Part shown: positions 7,009-14,333 of the stretch, piece after piece
How positions within the stretch are numbered: position 1 is the stretch's first letter
Layout of the letters: each line of letters starts with the position of its first letter
From: Bacillota bacterium
GTDB lineage: Bacteria > Bacillota > Clostridia > Lachnospirales > Lachnospiraceae
DNA length: 20,392 nt
Reading direction: 5' to 3'
Assembly: GCA_023410575.1 (NCBI GenBank)
Contig: JAEYPP010000004.1
Coordinates: 1 to 20,392 of the forward strand
Program-made: the position numbers and the translations under genes
Notes under the pieces: model-generated
What the model was told of the DNA's origin: nothing
Seen by the model: only the letters and a program-made list of their open reading frames with translations
Database searches by the model: none

Positions 7009-10000
7009 CTCCACTAGTACCGGCACATTCCCCGACGAACCATCATCATCATCCCCACCAGTTGGCGGTTGGGTTGGTGGTGGTGGTGGTATAATAGGTG
7101 GTGGTGGTGGTATAGTAGGTGATGATCCAGATCTAGCACCAACACTGGCTGTTGGCGCATTTTGCATAATTCTCTGTATCTGATCAGGGCTCAATCCCGC
7201 CTGCTGTGCTGTTTCCTCCGCTTCATCTCTCATTTGTTGTGCCTGTTCGCTCAATCGCTGCGCTTGCTGCCTCAAGGCATCCAGAGAAGAATTTTGGCCC
7301 TGGAGAAACTGATTCATCTGTTGTTCTTGAGCAGAGCCTTGTACGGCACCCATATATTGCTGACTTAGACCTGCCAAAAGGTTATTGACCTGAGACTGTT
7401 GTAAAGCATATTGGAGATAGGCTGAGTTATTGGTGCTTTGATAATTGGCTAATAAAAGCTCGCTTTGTTGCTGCAATTCTTGCATCCGATCAACCACATC
7501 CATAGCAATATTTGCCAGGATGCTAGAATCTTCTCTGTCAATAATACTGTTCATATTGATGGGGGCTGGTGGGGGAGGCGGTTGGGGTATACTCAGTTGT
7601 ATGAGAGGCGGTACTTGAATGGCATTACCCATAAGCACCAATTGCTCTTGCTGACCCATATTCCTTAAGGAATTTTGCTGTACACCTACACAACCCTCCA
7701 TAACAGCGCCCCTAGTTTCTCCGGTACCTGGATCAACTGCCATTAAGAACAGGGTACCCTTGACTCCCATCACTGTGGTAGGAGTCTGGATCTCATACTC
7801 ATCTTCTGCATTCATGAGGCTCTTCACATTATTCCATAGGATCCCTGACTTTAGCATGATGGATATCTTACCCCCAGAACCCTTAGTGGGTGAAGATTTA
7901 CTCAAGGTAAATGCTGTACTTGTTCCTATGGCCATTTTGCTTCCGGTAACAAAATTAATAGTAGCAGAACCCTTTTTTCCAGTTCTCACAGAGTCCCCTT
8001 GATCAAGTTGCATCCCATTTATTCCTTTGATTTCTCTAATTCCACCACCTTTTTTCACATAAACTTCATCTTTAACATCATTAAGGGTCGCCAAGCTAGC
8101 CTCAGCAGCTAGAACAACCTCAGAGGCTGGTATGGCCGTATCGTTTTGATAATAGATACGAAGGAGAGCATTTCCTTGATCTACAATGAGCAAGTTTCCA
8201 TTATCCCAGAGCACAATGTCGCTAGGTACATTAAATTGGGTGCTAACTGCCAGTCCATCCCTCTTACCCGGTTCTGTGGTGCCTGCTAAAGTGCTTACTA
8301 TTCCTTCTTTAGTAATCTTTCTGATGCAGTGATTGAAGGAATCAGCTACATAAACAGTTTTATCTTTTCCAACAGCAAGCCCAAGTGGAAAGTTAAACTT
8401 CGCTGTTGATCCCTTCCCATCTTGGTATCCACCTAGTATATAGGAAGTATGATCAATCTGTTCCGTTCCAGAGCCCGCTATGGTGGTTACTACTCCCTCT
8501 GGGCTTACTTTGCGAATACGCTGATTTCCCGTATCTGCCACATAGAGATATCCTTCGTCATCTATGTCTAAATCTTGTGGTTCATTAAATTTAGCTTTTC
8601 CCCCCATGCCATTAGCAAAATCCCCCACTAGAAAACCGTCTTTAAGGGTATATCCACCTCCTGCAAGCACCGTCCATTGTCCTTGGGGATTAATCTTTAG
8701 AATACGGTGATTAAGCGTCTCTGTGACATAAATATCTCCTGTGGCACTTAATACAATACCCGTTGGATAATTCAAGCCCTTAACCAAAGTTTTCATCTTA
8801 CCTTGTTGATCCACAGTACGGATCGCTCCATTGGCAGAATCAGCCACATAAAGTATCCCATTCCCATCTATAGCAAGGCCTTTTGGTATATTCATCATGG
8901 CATTAGTTGCCAAACCGTCTTTGTATCCTCCTGTAGGTCTTCCATACTCATCTAATGTATCGCTCTTACCGGTAAGCAGTGTTATCTTATCTTCATGGAT
9001 CATCTGGAGAGTATGAGACTGAGAATCGGAAATAATTACTGAATCTCCTTCTCCCTTTACCGCATAAAAAGGCTCACTATAGGGATCAAGCCCAGCAAAG
9101 GTCCATACTTGTGCCTTGCCTTTAATGGACTCGCCGAAGGCCAAGAGACTATCTACCTCCACTACTGCCTCTTGAGGTATAGCTTCTACTCCACCTAAAA
9201 CTGTCACTTGTTGTTTTGGTAAACTATCCTTTCCTTTATTCCATCTGTAGATATCTTTTAATAATGATTCGCTGGCCTTAGGAATCTTTTCATCTATAAA
9301 GATGAGAGGAGCCCCTGCTTGAGCTGCCAGAACTGCCCCTGGGATACTGTCATAGCCTTTTCCTGAAGTCAGAAATATGCAGGAAATCGCATTCTCTTTC
9401 GATACCTTCTCTGTTAACCATATTTGGCTATTTACTTTAGCAGTTAAATCATAGATGTTATTGCCACTAAGACGTTTAATTTCTTTTAATCCCTTAACCT
9501 TTGACTTTAATTCTGACAGTATAGAATTTGGAAGCACTTTAGAATTACCGATAACCTCCACTGTTGCTCCCTCTCCAACCATTAGATTCAAATAATTTAT
9601 TACACTATTGGGAATTTGTCCCTTTGAAGGTAGTAAAAGGATGGGACTTTCATGGACTGCCGCTATTACTGCAGCACCTACGGCTTGAGAATAATTTTCG
9701 CCAGTTGTAATGTAGATGGGATTACCTTTGTACTCAATTCTTTTGGCTACTTTCACCGCAGTCTGATAGCAATTCGTCCCCCCTATACGTTGAATTTGCC
9801 ATTTATTAAATCCAAGCTTTTGTAATGCAGACTCAAAGCTTTCAGAAATAACTTTCACACTTCCTAGGATATAAATCGTACCATTCTTATCACAATGCTC
9901 CTTGATAAAATTAAGGACATCTTGACTTTCTTTAGGACTCTTCCCTACCCACAACAATGGGGCTTCCTTTTGCTTTGCAAAGGGGACTCCCGCTATAGCT

Positions 10001-10218
10001 TCAGAAAGACTATCAGGAGAAGCAAGGACAACCGAAGGAACTATACCAGGATTGAGCTTCATGGCAATATCCAGTGCTGTTTGATAACTTGTATCACCAG
10101 CTAGACGTCCGATAGAACTTAATTCAGCAGCGCTCACATTTTGTGGTAATAGCAAATTTCCCCAAACAAGGATGCCACAAATCAAGAAGACTATTTTTTG
10201 CTTTACTGAATTTCTCAT
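6445..10218 (-). CDS. Large surface protein: CWB2 repeats, NHL propeller, FecR-like domain, C-terminal repeats
   Basis: This 1257-residue exported protein has, in order: a signal peptide cut after VSA (30); three CWB2 cell-wall-binding repeats (about 36-345; IGRLAGDTSYQTA, IQRIGGTNCYQTA and IKRLSGNNIYDLT open them), which in Clostridioides bind an anionic wall polymer non-covalently; a beta-propeller of five or more NHL blades (about 365-690; LYVADSANGAIR, IYVTETLNHRIL, LYVADTGNQRIR, VYVADSFNHCIR); a FecR-like domain (about 710-850; GDSVRTGKKGSATI, TPTTVMGVKGT); a Gln-rich coiled region (about 885-1035); a linker with two PPPPP runs and DDDD; and two copies of a 91-residue domain (1071-1161 and 1162-1257; SYQWLRS, TDKTYLLNEEDID). 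It is probably an adhesion or scaffold protein. The start is supported by AAAGGAGG 8 nt upstream. No sortase motif is seen. Confidence 0.85.
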   Translation of the reverse strand: MRNSVKQKIVFLICGILVWGNLLLPQNVSAAELSSIGRLAGDTSYQTALDIAMKLNPGIVPSVVLASPDSLSEAIAGVPFAKQKEAPLLWVGKSPKESQDVLNFIKEHCDKNGTIYILGSVKVISESFESALQKLGFNKWQIQRIGGTNCYQTAVKVAKRIEYKGNPIYITTGENYSQAVGAAVIAAVHESPILLLPSKGQIPNSVINYLNLMVGEGATVEVIGNSKVLPNSILSELKSKVKGLKEIKRLSGNNIYDLTAKVNSQIWLTEKVSKENAISCIFLTSGKGYDSIPGAVLAAQAGAPLIFIDEKIPKASESLLKDIYRWNKGKDSLPKQQVTVLGGVEAIPQEAVVEVDSLLAFGESIKGKAQVWTFAGLDPYSEPFYAVKGEGDSVIISDSQSHTLQMIHEDKITLLTGKSDTLDEYGRPTGGYKDGLATNAMMNIPKGLAIDGNGILYVADSANGAIRTVDQQGKMKTLVKGLNYPTGIVLSATGDIYVTETLNHRILKINPQGQWTVLAGGGYTLKDGFLVGDFANGMGGKAKFNEPQDLDIDDEGYLYVADTGNQRIRKVSPEGVVTTIAGSGTEQIDHTSYILGGYQDGKGSTAKFNFPLGLAVGKDKTVYVADSFNHCIRKITKEGIVSTLAGTTEPGKRDGLAVSTQFNVPSDIVLWDNGNLLIVDQGNALLRIYYQNDTAIPASEVVLAAEASLATLNDVKDEVYVKKGGGIREIKGINGMQLDQGDSVRTGKKGSATINFVTGSKMAIGTSTAFTLSKSSPTKGSGGKISIMLKSGILWNNVKSLMNAEDEYEIQTPTTVMGVKGTLFLMAVDPGTGETRGAVMEGCVGVQQNSLRNMGQQEQLVLMGNAIQVPPLIQLSIPQPPPPPAPINMNSIIDREDSSILANIAMDVVDRMQELQQQSELLLANYQSTNNSAYLQYALQQSQVNNLLAGLSQQYMGAVQGSAQEQQMNQFLQGQNSSLDALRQQAQRLSEQAQQMRDEAEETAQQAGLSPDQIQRIMQNAPTASVGARSGSSPTIPPPPPIIPPPPPTQPPTGGDDDDGSSGNVPVLVELISIEDIMGTAMVGEELTAGEIEPTEATVSYQWLRSNTEEQGYEDIPGATDKTYLLNEEDIDQFIKVKVTGIGKYTGSITSAPLGRVNPQELNSIEDIMGTAMVGKELTAGEIEPTGATVSYQWLRSDWEEQGYEDIPGATDKTYLLNEEDIDKFIMVKAIGLGEYTGFVFSAPIGKVEDISQLPTE

Positions 10219-10650
10219 GTTAAAACCTCCTTTAATTACTGTTTCATAATGTTTAACACAATGGTTTGAAGCCCAATCACGAATATCATACTTTGCTTCT
10301 CCACCATTCCAACTAATTAGGTTAACTTCTTTCTGCCAACCTTTCGCATTCTCAGATAGAATACCTAATTCCTCAATAATGTCATATCATAATTCAATAC
10401 TCTTCATGTAATATTACATGTGCGACCACACATTTTCCCAAAATATATTCTATAATTAAACATAAAATCAACTGATTTTGGAAAATTATACTTAAATTAT
10501 ATAGCAATTTACGAAAAATAACAATTATATTCTTTTTTCAACAACATTTGGAGCTCCATTTATATTATAGCGGCAACCATACCAAAGAATCTCCAAATTT
10601 TGAGCTAAAATCTATTAAGCTTTTCCTCCTTAAAGTAAATTATTACGTAC
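10219..10650. other. Long upstream region of the surface protein gene
   Basis: No ORF is supported. The region holds a perfect 16-bp palindrome (10405-10420), an inverted repeat ATTTGGAG (10546-10553) / CTCCAAAT (10591-10598), and a minus-strand TATAAT (10564-10569) without a clear -35. If that -10 is used, the surface protein mRNA has a leader of about 340 nt. Confidence 0.4.
10405..10420. promoter_or_regulatory. Perfect 16-bp palindrome, possible operator
   Basis: CATGTAAT followed by ATTACATG is a perfect dyad about 190 bp upstream of the surface protein start. An imperfect second dyad (ATGTG...CACAT) follows at once. The form suits a dimeric regulator site; no regulator gene is adjacent. 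Confidence 0.35.
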
Positions 10651-10680
10651 AAAAAGCAGCCCATAATCAAACGGACTGCC
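10651..10680 (-). terminator. Intrinsic terminator of the DUF6933-like gene
   Basis: On the minus strand GCAGTCC pairs with GGGCTGC (plus-strand positions 10673-10679 and 10656-10662) with one G-U pair and a 10-nt loop, followed by TTTTTG. It lies about 120 nt behind the stop of the gene ending at 10797. Confidence 0.75.
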
Positions 10681-10796
10681 CTCTGCATATGCAAACTTTT
10701 CGTTTATTTCATTGTTAAAATATATTGTTGGTTGTTAACTTATAAAACTTACTTTTAACTCCATCTTGATGTTGATCATATACTATAAAATTATGC

Positions 10797-11330
10797 CTAA
10801 GCATTGTCACTTAATTTACATAACTCATTCAACATTTCTTCAAATGGAACCACATAATCTTTTCCCATTTTTCTCAAGCCACGATTTAGCTCTAAAGCCT
10901 CATAGGCTTGAATGGTTTCATCCTCGACCCACTTATAATCCCAACCATACTCCATATCTAAAATCATACGTTTGATATTACCTGTAATCTGTCGATCTGA
11001 CTTGTCAGCGTAAATAATGCTCCCGACACTACTCATATAGTTAATGATCTCGGCTACATTTACGATCCCAGTTTCAAACGTATATGGTATTGCCTCTAAC
11101 ATAAGTTCTGTAAACTTTTCTTTATTTCGTGGAAGCTTGTTTCTAAACAGCAAGCAATACATTGTTTTGTCGTTCATTAAGACAATCGTGTTTCGACCAC
11201 CAATCTTGGCAATATGTCCATGCCATGAATAGAGAGAATCAATCTCTTTCTCCAATTGCTCTGAAGTTGCCAGATCTACCTTCTTTATTTTTAATGCTGT
11301 TTGCAATGCTTTTGAACAATGTATTACCAT
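10797..11330 (-). CDS. DUF6933-like protein of unknown function
   Basis: This 177-residue protein has no signal peptide or membrane segment. The N-terminal pattern MVIHCSKAL, then LYSWHGHIAKIGGRNTIVLMNDKTMYCLLF, is like that of DUF6933 proteins, in which S-W-H-x-x-x-x-x-I-x-R-x-x-x-x-x-x-N-D is the recognisable core. The C-terminal half is helical and charged, ending PFEEMLNELCKLSDNA. No activity is known to me for the family. The start is supported by AAGGAG 9 nt upstream. It is a single gene with its own terminator at 10651-10680; the neighbours give no functional hint. Confidence 0.72.
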   Translation of the reverse strand: MVIHCSKALQTALKIKKVDLATSEQLEKEIDSLYSWHGHIAKIGGRNTIVLMNDKTMYCLLFRNKLPRNKEKFTELMLEAIPYTFETGIVNVAEIINYMSSVGSIIYADKSDRQITGNIKRMILDMEYGWDYKWVEDETIQAYEALELNRGLRKMGKDYVVPFEEMLNELCKLSDNA

Positions 11331-11500
11331 ACTTGTTAACTCCTTCTGTGTTTAGGAAATCATTCATTTATATAACTTCATATGTATTTCATTCTTATTG
11401 TATATTTTAACATGTGTTTTATTTTTAATCTGCATATTAATAAAAAGTAAGAGCCAGCAATCAAACTACCAAACTGACTACTGAAGTCGTTAGGTCTATT

Positions 11501-12652
11501 TTAATTACTCAGCAGACACAATTTAGAGTAAGTTTCTGATCCGAAATATATATTAACATCATTTGCTCTTGATTCATCCACCCATATAGTCCGCTTAGAC
11601 TTCTTATCATAAAAGGACTTGAAAGCCAGATGAGTAGATTCATCTTTCTTTTTCATTACATGCTCTGCCACCTTATTAACCGTTGATTTATCACACTTTT
11701 GCAAAAGTATATCTTTCATATCTGATACTTGCCCCGAATAATCTGCTTTTAATACATTAAGAGCAATCCATATATCAGACCATCCACCATAGTCTTCTGG
11801 TATCACACCTAAATCTGTATGTAACGGTACAACAAAGCCGGAAATAATTTCGTAATATTCTTCTTTTATATATTCTGTCAGTTCTTTTGTCCACTGATCA
11901 GAACAAACATATACCTCTACATACTTACTGTCTACTTTAGACTCTTTAATCCATAGAAGTTTACCTGTTTTGCTATCACAAATCATATGACTCACCAACG
12001 CATCAGTGCTTGCATGTTTACCTCCAAAGTCAACAATGACATTATGAACCGCTTCCATACTGTGTTTTTGTAATAATATAGATGCAAGATCCTTAAGTTG
12101 TTGGTCATTATCATAACTCTTTAAATCAACATTGATTCTGAAACACGCCACCGTTTTACCATTATTTTTTTTTGCAGTAACCTTTAAATCCGTTTTATTC
12201 GGTACATAGTAGCCTGCAATCTTGATAGCCTTATTCTTATCTACCTTTTTGTTGTACATAGTAGTAAATTTAGCATCACAGCAGAATACTGCAATCTGAT
12301 CGTTATCTCCATGTATGTTTATATAACGATCTGACGCACTGTCATACACAAATTTATCCGCCAAATAATCATCATATGTTGTTTTTTGACCTGCATAGGT
12401 AACAATTTCTTCAACAATTTCTGTAGAAAATCTTCTTTCCAATTCAATTCGTAATCTTTCTAGTTGACCTGGCAAGTTTCCTTCACTCAGACTAAGAAAA
12501 TAATCAATGGTCCCATCTCCATAATTATAAATGGTAATGGGAGCAGTATCTGTGCTTGCATAAGCTATCGCAGATGGTGTGCTAATCATAAAAACCATTG
12601 CTAACATTAAGGATAATAATTTTTTTCTAAATTTGAAATGTAACATATTCAT
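11501..12652 (-). CDS. Secreted protein with three repeats of an unrecognised domain
   Basis: This 383-residue exported protein has a basic N-region, a hydrophobic core 11-29 and a likely cut after AYA (32). The mature part is built of about 125-residue units: 62-186, 187-311 and a shorter 312-383. They align through L-x-x-x-L-L-Q-K, a helix with V-x-x-V, a strand such as YDSASDRYINI / CDSKTGKLLWI / YDKKSKRTIWV, and then GYYVPNKTDL / GFVVPLHTDL. I do not recognise the domain. The third unit lacks the second half. Two starts are possible: ATG 12652 (only 4 nt after GAGGGGG) or ATG 12646 (10 nt), the latter two codons in. No wall anchor is visible. It is a single gene, of unknown function. Confidence 0.78.
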   Translation of the reverse strand: MNMLHFKFRKKLLSLMLAMVFMISTPSAIAYASTDTAPITIYNYGDGTIDYFLSLSEGNLPGQLERLRIELERRFSTEIVEEIVTYAGQKTTYDDYLADKFVYDSASDRYINIHGDNDQIAVFCCDAKFTTMYNKKVDKNKAIKIAGYYVPNKTDLKVTAKKNNGKTVACFRINVDLKSYDNDQQLKDLASILLQKHSMEAVHNVIVDFGGKHASTDALVSHMICDSKTGKLLWIKESKVDSKYVEVYVCSDQWTKELTEYIKEEYYEIISGFVVPLHTDLGVIPEDYGGWSDIWIALNVLKADYSGQVSDMKDILLQKCDKSTVNKVAEHVMKKKDESTHLAFKSFYDKKSKRTIWVDESRANDVNIYFGSETYSKLCLLSN

Positions 12653-13029
12653 AAATCCCCCTCATAACTTATTCATTATTAGGTGTTTGCAAAATGCCTA
12701 AAGCCGTATGAATACGGCAAAACCAAATATCCAAAGGAGATATATTCATATGATACCATACAAACAACTCTCAGTGAATTCAATCAAGATTGTAAACTTA
12801 TTTCGCAATTACATAATTATGGTAATATTTATATATATTCTACAATATAATAACGCATTTAAATTACTAAATCAATACTAGTAACAACATATGGAAAAAA
12901 GGTAAAGACAATATAAGTATTTACCTGTGTACATTTCCTGCCCCCACAAAACTCATGTCTGACTCCATTTTGGCTCTAAAACCCATTTTTACCCCATATT
13001 TTACGGTAACGAATCCGAAAATATCAAAA
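12653..13029. other. Gap holding a hairpin and one small ORF
   Basis: A short perfect hairpin GCCGTAT-TC-ATACGGC on the minus strand (12703-12718) would lie in the leader of the secreted protein gene, about 50 nt before its start. A plus-strand 43-codon ORF begins at 12750. Otherwise the region is AT-rich with nothing recognised. Confidence 0.4.
12750..12881 (+). CDS. Possible 43-residue small membrane protein
   Basis: An ATG at 12750 follows AAAGGAG with about 10 nt spacing. The ORF runs 43 codons to a TAG. The product has a short basic/polar N-part (MIPYKQLSVNSIK) and a hydrophobic stretch IIMVIFIYIL near residues 22-31, which would make a small membrane peptide. It is divergent from the secreted protein gene and just after the 12703-12718 hairpin. 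AT-rich DNA makes chance hydrophobic ORFs common, so only the ribosome binding site speaks for it. Confidence 0.28.
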   Translation: MIPYKQLSVNSIKIVNLFRNYIIMVIFIYILQYNNAFKLLNQY

Positions 13030-13064
13030 GCCGCTAAACCCTTAATTTACTAAGGTTTAACGGC
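13030..13064 (-). terminator. metA terminator
   Basis: A 13-bp stem on the minus strand (GCCGTTAAACCTT with AAGGGTTTAGCGGC, plus-strand arms 13052-13064 and 13030-13042) is followed by TTTTGATATTTTC. It starts 7 nt after the metA stop codon. Confidence 0.82.
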
Positions 13065-13070
13065 TCTTTC

Positions 13071-13976
13071 CTACCACTCATACGGTGTATTCTGATAAAC
13101 ATAATAATTCAACCAATTTGAGTATAAAGCATTTGCATGAGCTCTCCACATCATGCATGGTCTTTCTGCTTCATCATCATCTGGGTAATAATTTTTTGGC
13201 ATGTCAATCACTAATCCCTTGCCCAAATCCCTCTTATATTCTTTATCTAAGGTAACACGATCATATTCTGGATGACCCATCACATAGATTCGACTACCTT
13301 CATCTTCTATCGCGATAAATACGCCTGCTTCTTCTGATTCAGCCAAAATAGTTAGGTTATCATGTGCTAATATATCATCACGAGAAATATCGGTATGTCT
13401 AGAATGTGGTGCATAAAAGTAATCATCAAAACCACGAACTAGGGGCTCTCTACGTTTTAACACTTTATGTCGATAGATTCCAAAAATCTTATGATCTAAC
13501 GAGTGTTTCTTGATTCCATAGTGATAATATAATCCCGCTTGGGCTCCCCAACATAAATGCAGGGTTGAGGTAACATGAGTTTTGGACCACTCCATAATTT
13601 TCTTTAACTCTTCCCAATATGTAACATCTTCAAACTCCATTAGCTCTATTGGAGCACCTGTGATAATCAAACCATCAAACTTCATTCTCTTAACATCATC
13701 AAAAGTCTGATAGAATTTATCCAAATGGCTAGTTGCGGTATTCTTACCAACGTAAGATTCCGTTGTTAAGAATGTAACATCGACCTGTAGTGGAGAATTT
13801 GACAAACTTCGAAGTAGTTGAACTTCGGTATCTTCCTTTAATGGCATCAAATTCAAGATTGCAATTCGCAATGGACGAATATCTTGATGCATCGCACGAT
13901 TTTCATCCATCATAAATATATTTTCATCCTCTAATATCTTCTTAGCTGGTAAATCATTCTGAACTCTAATAGGCAT
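13071..13976 (-). CDS. metA: Homoserine O-acetyltransferase (MetA type)
   Basis: This 301-residue enzyme acylates the hydroxyl of L-homoserine, the first committed step from homoserine to methionine, in the cytoplasm. The catalytic Cys142 (LCWGAQAG), His235 and Glu237 (VMGHPEYD) are present, and length matches the family. Residue 111, in TGAPIELMEF, is Glu; in this family Glu111 goes with acetyl-CoA and Gly111 (as in E. coli) with succinyl-CoA. The product is therefore probably O-acetylhomoserine despite the usual 'succinyltransferase' label. The start is supported by AAGGAGG 7 nt upstream. Its promoter is at 14125-14153 and its terminator at 13030-13064. I see no SAM riboswitch or T-box in the leader. 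A decayed second copy lies at 6170-6357. Confidence 0.96.
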   Translation of the reverse strand: MPIRVQNDLPAKKILEDENIFMMDENRAMHQDIRPLRIAILNLMPLKEDTEVQLLRSLSNSPLQVDVTFLTTESYVGKNTATSHLDKFYQTFDDVKRMKFDGLIITGAPIELMEFEDVTYWEELKKIMEWSKTHVTSTLHLCWGAQAGLYYHYGIKKHSLDHKIFGIYRHKVLKRREPLVRGFDDYFYAPHSRHTDISRDDILAHDNLTILAESEEAGVFIAIEDEGSRIYVMGHPEYDRVTLDKEYKRDLGKGLVIDMPKNYYPDDDEAERPCMMWRAHANALYSNWLNYYVYQNTPYEW

Positions 13977-13979
13977 ATC

Positions 13980-14137
13980 ATATCCTCCTTTTGCTGCTTG
14001 ATTTTACTTTCTAGCTCATACTGAATCAATTCACTTTCAAGCATGTCGAGTTTCTTTTGCAGAAAGTATATTCTCTGTAATAGTGAGTTATTCCCGTTCG
14101 ATCTAATCCATTCGATATCAGATAATTTTACATGTAG
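13980..14137 (-). pseudogene. Possible MerR-family remnant in the metA leader
   Basis: Between the metA promoter and start, one frame stays open from a TGA at 14138-14140 into the metA gene. It reads KLSDIEWIRSNG, then LLQRIYFLQKKLDMLESEL, ending near KIKQQKEDM. MerR-family proteins have (S)xxDIEWIRxI... then, about 30 residues later, a dimerisation helix of the form ERxxLLxxxKxxLExQIxEL...KI. The order and spacing suggest such a gene with its N-terminus and a central piece lost. The likeness is short, so this is an inference. Confidence 0.33.
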
Positions 14138-14153
14138 TCATTAACTCTGTCAA
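14125..14153 (-). promoter_or_regulatory. metA promoter
   Basis: On the minus strand TTGACA (plus-strand 14148-14153) and TAAAAT (14125-14130) are separated by exactly 17 nt, close to the sigma-A consensus. The mRNA leader would be about 140 nt and passes through the possible MerR remnant. Confidence 0.7.
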
Positions 14154-14172
14154 GTTAATATAATGACCAAAG

Positions 14173-14217
14173 TTAAAAGATGGAAGAATAAACGAATCAC
14201 TCATTTACTCTTCCATC
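14173..14217 (-). terminator. ligA terminator
   Basis: On the minus strand an 18-bp stem (outer GATGGAAGA / TCTTCCATC, inner part with G-U pairs) with a 3-nt loop is followed by TTTTAAC. Plus-strand arms are 14200-14217 and 14179-14196. It lies 117-161 nt behind the ligA stop and directly before the metA promoter, so it isolates the two genes. Confidence 0.8.
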
Positions 14218-14255
14218 CAACGATCTCAACCAAAAAAACTTAGAAACCCTTGATA

Positions 14256-14330
14256 CTCTCAATCGGTTTAATGTAACAATCTCTCAATCGGTTTGATGTA
14301 ACAATCTCTCAATCGGTTCGATGTAACAAT
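14256..14330. repeat. Three 25-bp tandem repeats behind ligA
   Basis: Units at 14256-14280, 14281-14305 and 14306-14330 are head to tail and differ only at one or two positions (the 14th and 15th: TA, TG, CG). Each starts CTCTCAATCGGTT and ends ATGTAACAAT. The array starts 3 bp behind the ligA stop codon and lies inside its 3' untranslated region, before the terminator. There are no spacers, so it is not a CRISPR array. Confidence 0.92.
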
Positions 14331-14333
14331 CTC

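Noticed and set aside
13977..14153. SAM riboswitch or T-box in the metA leader
   Set aside because: No conserved SAM-I core or T-box sequence is visible, and no terminator/antiterminator pair lies before the start codon.
14256..14330. CRISPR array
   Set aside because: The units are directly head to tail without spacers, and no cas genes are in the window.
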